Origin: Candidatus Pantoea bituminis | GTDB lineage: Bacteria > Pseudomonadota > Gammaproteobacteria > Enterobacterales > Enterobacteriaceae | NCBI RefSeq assembly: GCF_018842675.1 | Contig: NZ_JAGTWO010000004.1 | Location: 3,720,001-3,784,000, forward strand | Direction: 5' to 3' | DNA length: 64,000 bases | Shown: in pieces, positions 1-9,999 of the stretch | Layout of the letters: the number at the start of each line of letters is the position of its first letter | Numbering within the stretch: the first letter of the stretch is position 1 | Notes under the pieces: model-generated | Database searches by the model: none | What the model was told of the DNA's origin: nothing | Seen by the model: the letters and a program-made list of their open reading frames with translations, nothing else | Position numbers and translations under genes: made by a program

Positions 1-2254
1 GCATCAGGCGCCATGCCATCAGCGCAAACAGCACCACCACAATCACCGCGCAGGAAGCCAGCCAGAAAGGATGCGTTGCCAGCGCGTTCCATAAACGTTC
101 CCACCACGGCAGATGCCCAACGTAATAACTTTCGCCAACGCGCAGGCTATCAACTCCCGATTCACGAATAATGGCGGCTGAACCAAACACGTCGCCACGC
201 TTGCTGCTGTCGAGCATGGCGCTGTTCAGCAAATCCCAGGCGCGCGGGCTGCCATCCGCCAGCAAAGCCACCACGCTACGCTGCGCATTAAACGGCGACT
301 GGAAGCCGATAATCGCTGCCAGCGGGCCGCGTGAGCCAATCGTGGTGGTGCTTTCGACCTGACGATCGCTGCTGTTTTGCGCCGTGATATCCGACAGCGG
401 CTGGCGCATCGGCTTGTTCATCCAGCCCTGCGCGGCTTTAACCAGCGTATTGATCGTGCGTTCATCCTGCAGATCCGCCGGAATAGTGCCGATCATCAGA
501 AGATCCTTGTCCTGCTCTTTCGCGTTGCGCCAGTCGTCCGTCAACTGCACCCGCAGCGCCGGATAACCGGTTTGCGCGCCCATATTGCCTAGCGCATCGA
601 GCAACGTGGTCATCTGTTGCTGACCGGGATTTTTATTCACCAGCACCAGCGTTTGTGATAAGTCAGCGTATCGGCTGAACGGGAAACCGGCATTGGCAAA
701 GGCGCGCAGCGACGGCATTTCGATGTAATGGCGATAACCGGAAAAATCGATGCTTGAACTTTCGTCAATTACCACATGATGCCCAACCGGCGCGACAGTT
801 TCGCAGCGTCCGTCGGCGGTGCCGCCAATAAAGGTGTTGGCGTAATCGAAATCAAAACGCAGCTGATTCACTACGCCCAACCGCAGCGCCGGAATAGTGA
901 GCTGGCGACTGCTGTCCTGCAAACCCTGAATCAATGAAAGGCGCAGGATCTGTTTATCCGCAGTATCTTTGGGTTGCAGCGGATAATCCTGCATAAACTG
1001 GTTGTTAAGATGCACCGCCAGCCGCGATCCATCTTGTTGGATCGGCGCACTGTAGCGGTAAATCAGATCCATATCGATGCCGCGTGCGCGCACTAAAAAG
1101 AGATCGGGCGGCAGGTTAAGCGTCAGGCTAATCGGATTGGGCTGCAGTCCGTCAGATTGCAGCTGATTTTGATACTGCGTGAGCTCCGCAAACGTAGTGC
1201 GTCGGTCAGTTCGCACCCAGCTCGGCGCGTCATACGCTTTGCGCGGCTCACGTAATTTAACGCTGTCGATTGTGGAGGTGTCGCCACGCAGCAGCAATTC
1301 ACCCTGCGCAATCCCTTGCACGGCCGTGATCAAATCATTGTCATCACGCCCCAGAATCAGCAGCATTTTTTCATAAGGATTGCCGGGCTGGCTGACAATC
1401 TCTACCGTTGGCTTGCTGACTGACGGATGATCGTTGAGGAAATCTGGGCGCTGCGCGTTGGTGGCAAACACCACCGCATGCTGCTGCTCGGGTAGCTGGT
1501 TATACAACACCGGAAACGTTTGACCACGCCACGCAGCTTTACTGCCAAACCACGAGGCCAGCATTGCCGCAGCGCGCTGTTGGTTTAGCGTGGGTTGGGT
1601 GCTGAATACCATCGGCAACGTCAGCGGACGCGCATCGCGGGCATCAAAGAACGGTTCCGGGAAATGCGAAAGATCATCTTTTAACGGCAGTTTTTGCAGC
1701 GTTAAATCAAGGCGGCTCTCTTTGCCAATATCCAGCCAAATGGTGCTGTTGGCCGGGTTTTCGCAGACGTTCGCGTAATGGCCTACCAGCTCAAGCCGAA
1801 TACGGTTGAAATCAGCAATGAAGCGCGGATCGAGTGAAATCTGCGTTTGGTTGCGTTTTCCCAGCTGGTCGGCTGTTAGCGTCACCAGCCCCACCATCTC
1901 ATCATTAAGGTAAATTTTCAGCTGTGATAGCGTCGGGATCAGCGCGGGAGACGGGCGATAGCTGAGATTCAGCAAGGCTCGCGTTACCACTTCATCACTG
2001 CGCACACCAAATTCAATCTGGCTGGTGGGCTGGGTACCGCGTAGCGCCATGCTGCCTGGCGACGGGGCAACCTGAGCAAAATTCAGTAGGCTGTCACGCA
2101 GTGGCGCATTCGGATCGCTGGCTGTCGCTGACAACGCAATCGGTGCTGCTGCAGCGTAAGTTGGCATCATCGGACTCGCGGGTTGGACTGCTAAACAGCT
2201 CAGCGTCGCGGTGCCCATCAGCAGGGCGGTGAACCAACCGGTTAATCTTGTCAT
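1..2254 (-). CDS. bcsB: Cellulose synthase regulatory subunit BcsB, copy 1 (partial)
   Basis: Periplasmic, membrane-anchored subunit that binds BcsA and guides the glucan chain. Reading leftward from ATG at 2254 the frame stays open to the window edge (about 751 codons); only the last few residues are missing. Residues 1-25 form a signal peptide. The last residues in the window form one hydrophobic helix rich in Val, Leu and Ala, the C-terminal membrane anchor that pairs with BcsA. The body aligns by eye with E. coli BcsB, including the motif GHLPWWERLW just before the anchor. It starts 27 bp after the bcsA stop, so it is the next gene of the bcsRQAB operon; bcsZ and bcsC would be expected beyond the left edge. 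It is clearly different in sequence from the second BcsB at 15336-17816. Confidence 0.93.
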   Translation of the reverse strand, partial: MTRLTGWFTALLMGTATLSCLAVQPASPMMPTYAAAAPIALSATASDPNAPLRDSLLNFAQVAPSPGSMALRGTQPTSQIEFGVRSDEVVTRALLNLSYRPSPALIPTLSQLKIYLNDEMVGLVTLTADQLGKRNQTQISLDPRFIADFNRIRLELVGHYANVCENPANSTIWLDIGKESRLDLTLQKLPLKDDLSHFPEPFFDARDARPLTLPMVFSTQPTLNQQRAAAMLASWFGSKAAWRGQTFPVLYNQLPEQQHAVVFATNAQRPDFLNDHPSVSKPTVEIVSQPGNPYEKMLLILGRDDNDLITAVQGIAQGELLLRGDTSTIDSVKLREPRKAYDAPSWVRTDRRTTFAELTQYQNQLQSDGLQPNPISLTLNLPPDLFLVRARGIDMDLIYRYSAPIQQDGSRLAVHLNNQFMQDYPLQPKDTADKQILRLSLIQGLQDSSRQLTIPALRLGVVNQLRFDFDYANTFIGGTADGRCETVAPVGHHVVIDESSSIDFSGYRHYIEMPSLRAFANAGFPFSRYADLSQTLVLVNKNPGQQQMTTLLDALGNMGAQTGYPALRVQLTDDWRNAKEQDKDLLMIGTIPADLQDERTINTLVKAAQGWMNKPMRQPLSDITAQNSSDRQVESTTTIGSRGPLAAIIGFQSPFNAQRSVVALLADGSPRAWDLLNSAMLDSSKRGDVFGSAAIIRESGVDSLRVGESYYVGHLPWWERLWNALATHPFWLASCAVIVVVLFALMAWRLM

Positions 2255-2281
2255 GGTTATCTCAATCAATGTGTTGAACTG

Positions 2282-4878
2282 TCACGCCTGTTGGCGCGCA
2301 CTGACGCTTTTTGGCAGCAGCGAGGCCAGCCAACTCAGTAGTCCGGTAAGCAGCGTAAACAGCTGACGTAATTGCGGCGGCCCATACTCTGCCAGGCGCA
2401 GATAGCCTTTGAAGCCCAGCACCATAATATCGGCAAGACTTTGCACCGGTTTATCTTCGGGGAAACCGTCCTGCCACAACGCCCAGGTATCGGCGCGAGC
2501 AAACGTGCACTGGATAAATTCGATATGTTGTTCGGTGCTCAGTTGATGCAGCCGAATCCCGGCACGACGCCCAAATACGCGCTGTACGTGGCAGGGGAAA
2601 CTGAACTCCTGCTGTCCGCGCCGTAACAGTAAGTGCACCGCTTCATCTTCCACCAGCGCGTCGGCTTCGCGCAGTTCAACGCCGACGCCACCATCCGAAT
2701 AGTCGCGCAGCGTACACGGCACCATATGACCATCTTTGCGGGCAATCGCAGCGGGCATGGCAATTTCTACGCGGTGCGCTTCGCGTATCTGCCGCGCCTC
2801 TACCGATACCGCGACCGCACCGCCCAGAATCACCATGTTGTAAATCACCCAGATCAAGCTGACCCAAACGGTGAGGATTTCTGTGGTTGGGCCATTTGCC
2901 ATGCGCCAAAACGCCATGCCAATGCCCGCCAGGTTGATCAGCACCAGGCACATATAAGGACGCGTGATGACCCAATCGAGATGCTGTTCCGCCACCAACC
3001 CACCTTTGGCCGTGACGTTAAAATTACCTTTGTGTGGATTAAACAGCGCCACCGTCGTTGGCCGGGCGATATACCAGGCAAGCACGGTTTCATAGACCTC
3101 GCTCCAGAAAGAGTGACGCCAGCGGCCCTGAATACGTGAGTTGGTCATGCTGGTGTGCAGCATGTGCGGCAAGACATAGAGGGCGATCGCCAGTGCGGGC
3201 GCATAAATGATGTAGGCGTGGAACAGCAAAAACGCTAACGGCGCGAGCAGGAAGATCAGCCGTGGAATCCCCGCCAGAAAATGCAGCATCGCGTTGGCAT
3301 AACAGAGGCGTTGTACCAGTTTCAGCCCTTTGCCAAACAGGGGATTATCCAGCCGGAAGATTTGCACCATGCCACGCGCCCAGCGAATACGCTGACTAAT
3401 ATGCGCAGAGAGATTTTCTGTCGCCAGCCCCGCCGCTTGCGGAATACGAATATACGCAGACTTGTAGCCGCGACGATGTAAACGCAGCGACGTGTGAGCA
3501 TCTTCTGTCACGGTTTCAACGGCGATGCCACCAATCTCATCCAGCGCGCTACGGCGCAACACCGCACAGGAACCGCAGAAGAATGTCGCGTCCCAGGTAT
3601 CGTTGCCATCCTGTACCAGGCCATAAAACAGCGAACCTTCGTTAGGTGTACGACGAAAGCGACCCAGATTGCGTTCAAACGGATCGGGAGAGAAAAAGTG
3701 ATGCGGCGTTTGCAGCATCGCCATTTTTTCTTCTTTTATGAACCAGCCCATCGTCATCTGTAAAAACGAGCGGGTTGGGACGTGATCGCAGTCGAAAATA
3801 GCAACGTAGTCACCCTGACAGCGGGTTTGTAAGGCATGATTGATGTTGCCCGCCTTGGCGTGTTCATGGGTTGGACGTACCACGTAATGCACGCCAACGC
3901 TGGCCGCAAACTCGCCAAAATCGTCGCGCGTGCCGTCATCCAGCAGGTAGATATTCAGCTTCTCTTTCGGCCAATCGATACCCAGCGCGGCATAAATCGT
4001 CGGCTTCACCACGCTCAAGGGTTCGTTAAACGTCGGCACCAGCAAATCCACGCTCGGCCACTGATCGACAGGAATCGGCATTGTCATCGGCTGACGATTG
4101 AGCGGCCAAAGCGTCTGGAAGTAACCCAGCACCAGCACCGTCCACGAATAGGTTTCCGCCGCAATCAGCAACAAGCCAAAGCTCAGACTCAGCGGATCGT
4201 CCCCGTTAAGCGTTGAGGTATAGCGCCACCACAAATAGCGGCAGGAAACGGTTAACGACAGCACAATCAACATGATGGTGGATAAACGGCCCGGTACACG
4301 ACGCACCAGCATCGCCAATCCCCACAGCAATAGCACAAAAATAAATTGCGTCATCAAGCCAAACGGCTGAGAGATACAGAGCAGCGCCAGCAGTGTCGTA
4401 CCCATAGCAACGATGATAAACAACACGCGACGCAGGGTGGGTGAAAGACGGCGTAACCGTTTTTCTGCGCGTTGACTAACGCCTTGCGCATCCATGCGTT
4501 CAGGCAATTGTCCCAACCATTGATACAAACGTTGACGCCAGCGGAACAGCGGCTGAAACGCGTTAAGACGCAGACGTTCGCTGCGGACGCTGCTATCCAG
4601 CGGCAAAAACAGCAGCAGCCAGAAGCTTTGTAGCAGATAACGCAGAATATCAAGCGGCCGCGGCCGTTCGGGCGAGATATGTGGATAAAGACGACGGCGA
4701 TCCTGAATCACACGTTGCCAGGCTGGCGTTTCAAAGCGTAAAAGGCCCAGCCCAGCGTGCACCATAACAGCTGCAACACGCTGGCAATGACAGACGCGTC
4801 ATGTTGACGTGCGCCGCTATAACGCCGTTGCAGCGCCTGACAAACCTGAGGGATCAATAGCCAGCGCAGCGGATTCAC
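2282..4878 (-). CDS. bcsA: Cellulose synthase catalytic subunit BcsA, copy 1 (frameshift near N-terminus)
   Basis: Inner-membrane family 2 glycosyltransferase that polymerises UDP-glucose into beta-1,4-glucan. Visible motifs are the DDG substrate aspartates, FDCDH, TEDAH with the general base, QRIRW (QxxRW), several membrane segments, and a C-terminal PilZ domain with REAHR (RxxxR) and DYSDGG for c-di-GMP binding. The longest ORF begins at 4765, but I place the start at GTG 4878: its GTGA overlaps the bcsQ stop, and the first about 45 codons read like the E. coli N-terminus (RWLLIPQV...). That frame hits TGA at once after about 4720, so one base is missing, most simply in the AAA run at 4733-4735 (TTT in gene sense). 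Repaired length is about 865 residues, close to E. coli BcsA (872). Gene order bcsR-Q-A-B is the E. coli type. Confidence 0.93.
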
Positions 4879-5605
4879 TGACGCACTCCCGCTATATGCA
4901 AAATCAGCCAGTTCGCTAACGTGGTGATCTCTTCGCTCGCCAAGGCGTGTGGACGATACTCACCCAGCGGCTGCTTCATCATTAGTGATTCTGCCAGTGC
5001 TTCATCCCGATGAATCAGCACCGGGATCAGGTGGGTGAGCGATGCCAGCCACAGCTGATGCAAATCCTGCTGCAATTTGCTGTTAGCATTAAATTGGTTG
5101 AGTAAAAAACGCGTATTGGCCGCAAAGGTATGTTGATGTAAACGCAAATGGCAATTGGCATCCGGCGTTAATACCTTAAGTACGCAGTCAGCCTGCGCCA
5201 GCAGAGTGTGATGCCAGGGCAAGCTGATGGCTGGGATATCCAAAAAAGCCATTGATAGTTGCGTTTCAGGACCGGAATGGCGTTGAGCAGTTCGGCGGCG
5301 ATCTCGCCATCCTGCTGTAAAAGCGTTAAGTCAGATTGATGAATGAGCTGACCAAACGGCAGCAGATCAAGGCCAGCCTGATAGCGCAGTGCGCTCTCCT
5401 GCCAGCGTTGCCCGTCGCGGATTGCCTGCATCCAACCGCGTGTCGCGGTAAGCGGCGCGTTGAAATGCGCCGCCAGCTGGTTTTCAGCATCACCATCAAT
5501 GGCTAATACCGATTCGCCCAACGCGGAAAGCGCCCAGCTCAGCGCCGCAGTGAGTGACGTCGCGCCAGTCCCGCCGCGCAAACCCTGAATCACCACCGTT
5601 GGCAT
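4875..5605 (-). CDS. bcsQ: BcsQ, MinD/ParA-like ATPase for cellulose synthesis, copy 1 (frameshifted)
   Basis: SIMIBI-class ATPase that with BcsR supports assembly and polar placement of the Bcs machine in E. coli. The N-terminal half (start 5605) has the P-loop region GLRGGTGATS and the following Walker A' segment LAIDGDAENQ. The C-terminal half (from about 5252) carries QADC, ANCHLRLHQ and IHRDEALAESLMMKQPLGEYR, as in E. coli BcsQ. The halves lie in different frames. The A6 run at 5242-5247, read as T7 in gene sense, restores the text YQWLFLDIP and one protein of about 243 residues. Its start overlaps the bcsR stop by one base (TAATG), and its stop overlaps the bcsA GTG. Note the P-loop reads GGTGATS, without the usual GKT lysine-threonine. 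Confidence 0.88.
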
Positions 5606-5802
5606 TAGCGCTGCTGCTCCGCGACAACAGACGCTAATTCCGTCAGCAATGGCCAGCGCGCCACGATGCCCGCCAGCCGTTCTTCACGCGCAATATCAAT
5701 ATAGTGAAAAGTCTTGATCGCAAAAGCTTCTCTCAAGGCACTGATATCATCTTGCTGCTCACTGGCAGAGGTCACCACTGAAAAGGTGTTTTCAATATTC
5801 AT
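5605..5802 (-). CDS. bcsR: BcsR, small cellulose biosynthesis regulator
   Basis: A 65-residue protein of the BcsR (YhjR) family, which partners BcsQ and the c-di-GMP sensor BcsE. The recognisable part is the middle and end: a segment like ALREAFAIKTFHYIDI, then ERLAGIVARWPLLTELA, matching the E. coli pattern of Phe-Xn-Tyr-Asp-Ile followed by an RWPLL core. It is the first gene of the leftward bcsRQAB operon, its stop codon shares one base with the bcsQ start, and it faces bcsE across a 236-bp intergenic region. No catalytic motif is visible. Confidence 0.85.
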   Translation of the reverse strand: MNIENTFSVVTSASEQQDDISALREAFAIKTFHYIDIAREERLAGIVARWPLLTELASVVAEQQR

Positions 5803-6038
5803 TACTCTTCACTACAAAAAGTTTGTCACAAAGCGTTCGCCACAGAACTTTTTGTCACAAATAAGCGACGCAAGTTAATGTGCAGTTTTATTATTTAAAT
5901 TTAATACAGGCATGCTGCGTTACGCCGATCATAAATCATTCAGAGGTATTCTGTCATAGCGTATTTTTAAATATCTTCGGTTACATTCGCCGCTTTCTAT
6001 AATAAGCTAGCGCTGACTGAATGAATCGCGATACTTAA
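5803..6038. promoter_or_regulatory. Divergent bcsR / bcsE promoter region with two identical palindromes
   Basis: AT-rich region between the two divergent cellulose units. It holds two exact copies of the 11-bp palindrome TTTGTCACAAA (5822-5832 and 5851-5861), 29 bp apart and just upstream of the bcsR start. Two identical dyads at this distance look like binding sites for a dimeric regulator, but which one is unknown. The region must carry the promoters of both units; I do not assign -35/-10 boxes. Confidence 0.55.
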
Positions 6039-7588
6039 ATGAAAAACTCCTCTCTACTGGGCCTGCAACAGGTTCAGCCAGAATTAATGGCAATGCAATC
6101 ACCGGGATGTTATTGGGTCACCTGCCAGCGTCAGGAAGATGCCCGACACTTTATTCGTCAGGTGATCAGTGCTCAACAGTCAGCAACGCTAATCAGTGCT
6201 GATGAAGCACCTCGCGCCTTACTGACACCCGCACCCGCAGCGGGCCCCGATCGTATTCCGCTGTTTTCGCTACCAAAAAATAAAAAAGCCTGCTAAAACT
6301 CGACAGCGATTTAGCGCGAACTCTTAATAATAAAAGCGGCCTGGTACTGTTTTATACGGATTCGCTTCTATGGGATAAATTATCCGCTGAAGAATTGACG
6401 CTATGGATGAAACGTATCCGTAGGGTAATAACAAAAAAAGCATTCACCTTTTTAATCATCACCTTTGGCTCCACAATTATTAACCTTCGTGACAATCTTC
6501 AACGGTATTTTCGGCAGATTGACGGCGTCGCACATTTAGAATTTCAGCAAGATAGTTGGCAATATCGAATTAACTGGTGGTATTCGACCGATAGATTGTT
6601 GGCAGATCGTGCATTGCGCTTAAATCAGCATAATGAATCTTTTATTGCTGTTAATGAAAAAGAACAGCCTGAACCTTTAAGCCGAGATGATGTAACCCAT
6701 TATCTGGCCGATAAAATTGTACTGGAAGGGGCCCCGCCGCTATCAAAACAGTGGGTTTTATTCGCGGATAATGAGCAGGTTTTTTCCCGCGCGCAACAAG
6801 CCAGTGCGGCAACGGTCATTTTTAGCCTGACGCACACAGAAGAGATCAACTCGCTGGCAAAACGTGTGCATAGCCTGCGCCGTTCACGCGGTAACGGCTT
6901 AAAGATTGTCATACGTGAGATGAAAACCAGCCTGCGCTACAGCGATGAACGCCTGCTGCTGGCGTGCGGTGTCAATGCCATCGTGCCGTCAACGGCACCG
7001 ATGTCACGTTTCCTGACGACGCTGGAAGGCTTGCAGGGTTTGCAATTCAGCCGACACGTTCCGGGCAATCTTGACGCGTTGATCAGCGCATTGCAGCCCT
7101 TACAGCAAAAGGGGTATCTCCGGTTGGATGCCTTTTGCCTGGCGGTGTCGCAGTTGATGTCGAATACGCTGCTGCCAGAAAACGATAAAGGCTTGTTGGT
7201 CGCGCTGCGTCCCGTCCCAGAGTTAAAGACGGAACAGATTCTGACGCTGTGTAAGCCGCGCCGCTACGGTGATTTAGTCACCACGCTGGACGATCGCGTC
7301 TATCTGTTTTTGTCGTCTTGCCGTTTCAACGATCTCGATACCGCGCTGACGTTTATCTTTTCGCTGCCGCACGATCAGCTTTTTGCTAATCGGGTGCTGT
7401 GGTTTGAAGATCATCAAATCCTCGCTGAGGTTGGCAAGATAAAAAATGTCGTGCCTGATTCCCTGCGCGAAATGCCGCTGTCGGCGGAATCGACGACTGT
7501 TGAAAAAACCACGACTGGCGCGACGCGTATGCCGTTGCGCCGCATACCGCAACCCGTCTCGCTCAATCTTGAGGGGAAAAGACGCTGA
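6039..7588 (+). CDS. bcsE: BcsE, c-di-GMP-binding cellulose synthesis protein (frameshifted)
   Basis: BcsE binds c-di-GMP through its degenerate-GGDEF (GIL) region and boosts cellulose output. The first ORF (6039-6296, 85 residues) has CYWVTCQRQEDA and ends in LPKNKKAC; the second (from 6395, open from about 6284) continues with SLLKLDSDLAR and then the conserved VLEGAPPLS, AATVIFSLTH, DERLLLACG, GLLVALRPVPE and FLSSCRFNDLDTAL segments. One extra A in the A-runs at 6275-6287 joins them into about 515 residues, against 523 in E. coli. The RxxD-type I-site segment around SLRYSDERLLLACG is present. Its TGA overlaps the bcsF ATG by one base, so bcsEFG is translationally coupled. No strong ribosome site precedes 6039, so the start is less certain. 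Confidence 0.9.
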
Positions 7589-7776
7589 TGAACTTGATGG
7601 ATAGCGTGCAGATTGCGCTGCTTGTTCTGTTTCTTTTGTTATTTTTGAAGCCGTTATATCGCCACTGGTTGCCACGCCGTTGGAACGGATTCCTGAACCG
7701 CCTGTTGCCTGCACGTGCGTTGAAGTCTCACGGTTACTGGCAGCGAGAATCCTCGAAAAAGGATGTGAAACGTTAA
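7588..7776 (+). CDS. bcsF: BcsF, small membrane protein of cellulose modification
   Basis: A 62-residue protein with one hydrophobic helix at residues 7-24 (ALLVLFLLLFL) followed by a basic tail, the known plan of BcsF. In E. coli BcsF spans the inner membrane and connects cytosolic BcsE to the transferase BcsG. The start overlaps the bcsE stop and the stop overlaps the bcsG start, one base each (TGATG, TAATG), so expression is coupled. Identification rests on size, topology and position between bcsE and bcsG rather than on a catalytic motif. Confidence 0.85.
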   Translation: MNLMDSVQIALLVLFLLLFLKPLYRHWLPRRWNGFLNRLLPARALKSHGYWQRESSKKDVKR

Positions 7777-9437
7777 TGCATCACCACACACATGATTCCG
7801 CCTCCTCTACGTTGCTGTGGAACAACTGGCGTGGGCTGGGCGGCTGGAATTTCTACTTTCTGCTCAAGTTTGGCCTGTTATGGTACGGCTACCTGAATTT
7901 TCATGCGCTGACTAATCTTGTCTTCCTTGCCTGGCTGCTGTTTCCGCTGCCCTCTTTACGCCTGCATCGTCTGCGCAATGGGCTATCAATTCCGCTGAGT
8001 ATTGCGCTGTTCTGGCACGATACCTGGTTGCCAGGCATGCATTCCCTGCTCAGTCAGGGCGATCAGCTGGCGGGATTCTCTGGCGCGTATCTGCTTGATC
8101 TGACTAACCGGTTTATTAACTGGCAGATGATCGGTGCGGCTTTCGTGTTACTGGTGCTGTATCTGTTTGTTTCGCAGTGGGTTCGCATTTCAGTGCTGGT
8201 TTCGCTGATGCTGATTTGGCTCAATGTCATGAATTTTGCCGGTCCCTCGTTCGCGTTACTGCCGACGAAAGCCGCCACGCCGGACGTGGTACGTAACGTT
8301 GCACCAGGCGAAAAAGCCGTCGTTAATTCGTCAGACCCGCTCGATCAGTCTGCACCGCCCAGCAGCGCTAACCTGACGGCCTGGCTCAACCGTTTTTACG
8401 ACAGTGAACGCCAGCGTGTGACAGAATTCCCTGCCGCGCTTCCGGCGGATTCGCAGCCGTTTGATATTTTAATCGTCAACATTTGCTCGCTGGCCTGGTC
8501 AGATGTTGATGCCGCTCAACTGCGTAATCATCCACTGTGGCAGCACTTTGATATTGTGTTGAATAACTATAACTCGGCAACCGGTTACAGCGGCCCGGCC
8601 GGCCTGCGTTTACTGCGCGCCAGCTGTGGGCAAACCTCGCACAGCGATCTCTATAAGCCCACCGATCAGCGCTGCTATCTGTTTGATAATCTCGCTAAGC
8701 TCGGTTTTAAACAGCAGTTGATGATGGATCACACCGGCGTGTTTGGTGGCTATCTTAAAGAGCTGCGTGATTATGGTGATTTGCAGGCACCGCTGATGTC
8801 GCAAGTGGGTATCGCACCTGCGCTGACGTCGTTTGAAGGGTCGACAGTGTTCAATGACGCGCAGCTTATGCAGCGCTGGTTAGATGAACGCAGCAAAAGT
8901 AATGATGCCCGCAGCGCGACTCTTTATAACCTGATTCCGCTGCATGACGGCACGCGTGAACTGGGCAGTAGCCAAACCGCCGCCTGGAAACCGCGTGCGC
9001 AGCAACTGTTTAACCAACTCGATAGCTTCCTGAATAATCTGGAGAAATCTGGCCGTCGAGTCATGGTGGTGGTGGTGCCAGAGCACGGCGCAGCGTTGCA
9101 GGGCGACAAAATGCAGATGTCAGGTTTACGCGACATTCCCAGCCCCAGCATCACACATGTGCCGGTAGGCATTAAGTTTGTCGGCATGAAAGCACCCCAT
9201 CAGGGGCAGCCGTTAACGATTGATACGCCCACCAGCTTGCAGGCGATTTCAGCGCTGGTTTCGCGGGTAATTGATGGCCAGGTATTTAATGCGCCGAATG
9301 TGAATATGTCAGCTTTGACCGACAATCTGCCGCAAACGCCTGTGGTCTCTGAAAATGATAATGCGGTGGTGGTGATGTATCAGGGCAAACCCTGGATTCG
9401 CCTTAATGGCGGCGATTGGGTGGCTTATCCGCAGTAG
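7776..9437 (+). CDS. bcsG: BcsG, cellulose phosphoethanolamine transferase
   Basis: Inner-membrane protein whose periplasmic zinc-dependent domain transfers phosphoethanolamine from phosphatidylethanolamine to cellulose. It has 553 residues, close to E. coli (559). I start at 7776, overlapping the bcsF stop (TAATG); the longer frame from 7680 lies inside bcsF. Residues 20-155 hold the membrane helices. The catalytic domain shows NSATGYSGPAGLRLLRASCG with the nucleophilic Ser, then MVVVVPEHGAAL with metal-binding Glu-His, and GLRDIPSPSITHVPVG, all as in E. coli BcsG. With BcsE and BcsF it makes pEtN-cellulose. Directly downstream lie hairpin-rich tandem repeats. Confidence 0.96.
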   Translation: MHHHTHDSASSTLLWNNWRGLGGWNFYFLLKFGLLWYGYLNFHALTNLVFLAWLLFPLPSLRLHRLRNGLSIPLSIALFWHDTWLPGMHSLLSQGDQLAGFSGAYLLDLTNRFINWQMIGAAFVLLVLYLFVSQWVRISVLVSLMLIWLNVMNFAGPSFALLPTKAATPDVVRNVAPGEKAVVNSSDPLDQSAPPSSANLTAWLNRFYDSERQRVTEFPAALPADSQPFDILIVNICSLAWSDVDAAQLRNHPLWQHFDIVLNNYNSATGYSGPAGLRLLRASCGQTSHSDLYKPTDQRCYLFDNLAKLGFKQQLMMDHTGVFGGYLKELRDYGDLQAPLMSQVGIAPALTSFEGSTVFNDAQLMQRWLDERSKSNDARSATLYNLIPLHDGTRELGSSQTAAWKPRAQQLFNQLDSFLNNLEKSGRRVMVVVVPEHGAALQGDKMQMSGLRDIPSPSITHVPVGIKFVGMKAPHQGQPLTIDTPTSLQAISALVSRVIDGQVFNAPNVNMSALTDNLPQTPVVSENDNAVVVMYQGKPWIRLNGGDWVAYPQ

Positions 9438-9465
9438 GGATGCTAGTCCCAACCTTTTTAAGTGC

Positions 9466-9999
9466 GAGGTCGTTTGTCCCCCACCTCAATCCTCTTGAAT
9501 GCGGGGTCGTTTGTCCCCCACCTCAGTCCTCCCCCATAAATGGGGGAGGAAGATGCTGCCATATGTTAGTGATGAGGCTGCATGTGGCAGCGTCTCCTTC
9601 CCCGCGTCGCGGGGAAGGCCGGGATGGGGGACAGCGCGCAGAGGAGGTCGTCTGTCCCCCACCTCAATCCTCTTGAGTGCGAGGTCGTTTGTCCCCCACC
9701 TCGGTCCTCCCCCATACATGGGGGAGGAAGATGCTGCCATATGCGAGTATTGAAGCTGCATGTGGCAGCGTCTCCTTCCCCGCGTCGCGGGGGAAGGCTG
9801 GGATGGGGGCAGCGCGCAGAGGACGTCGTTTGTCCCCCACCTCAATCCTCTTGAGTGCGGGGTCGTTTGTCCCCACCTCAGTCCTCCCCCATAAATGGGG
9901 GAGGAAGATGCTGCCATATGTTAGTGATGAGGCTGCATGTGGCAGCGTCTCCTTCCCCGCGTCGCGGGGAAGGCCGGGATGGGGGACAGCGCGCAGAGA
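9466..9999. repeat. Three tandem 178-bp hairpin-rich repeats downstream of bcsG
   Basis: Three near-identical copies (about 9466-9643, 9644-9821, 9822-9999). Each contains two copies of a 36-bp sub-element with GGTCGTTTGTCCCCCACCTC, a perfect hairpin around CCTCCCCCATAAATGGGGGAGG-like arms (CCTCCCCCA / TGGGGGAGG), an imperfect inverted repeat GCTGCCATATG / CATGTGGCAGC, and a perfect hairpin CCTTCCCCGCG / CGCGGGGAAGG. They differ by a few substitutions and indels. They fill the gap between convergent bcsG and bcsZ. Small open frames here on both strands are by-products of the repeats. The unit resembles palindromic interspersed (REP-like) elements; its family is unknown to me. Confidence 0.9.

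Noticed and set aside
2633..3139. 168-codon frame opposite bcsA, and other long frames antisense to bcsB, bcsC and dpp genes
   Set aside because: Shadow frames of GC-rich coding DNA; the opposite strand encodes well-supported proteins.
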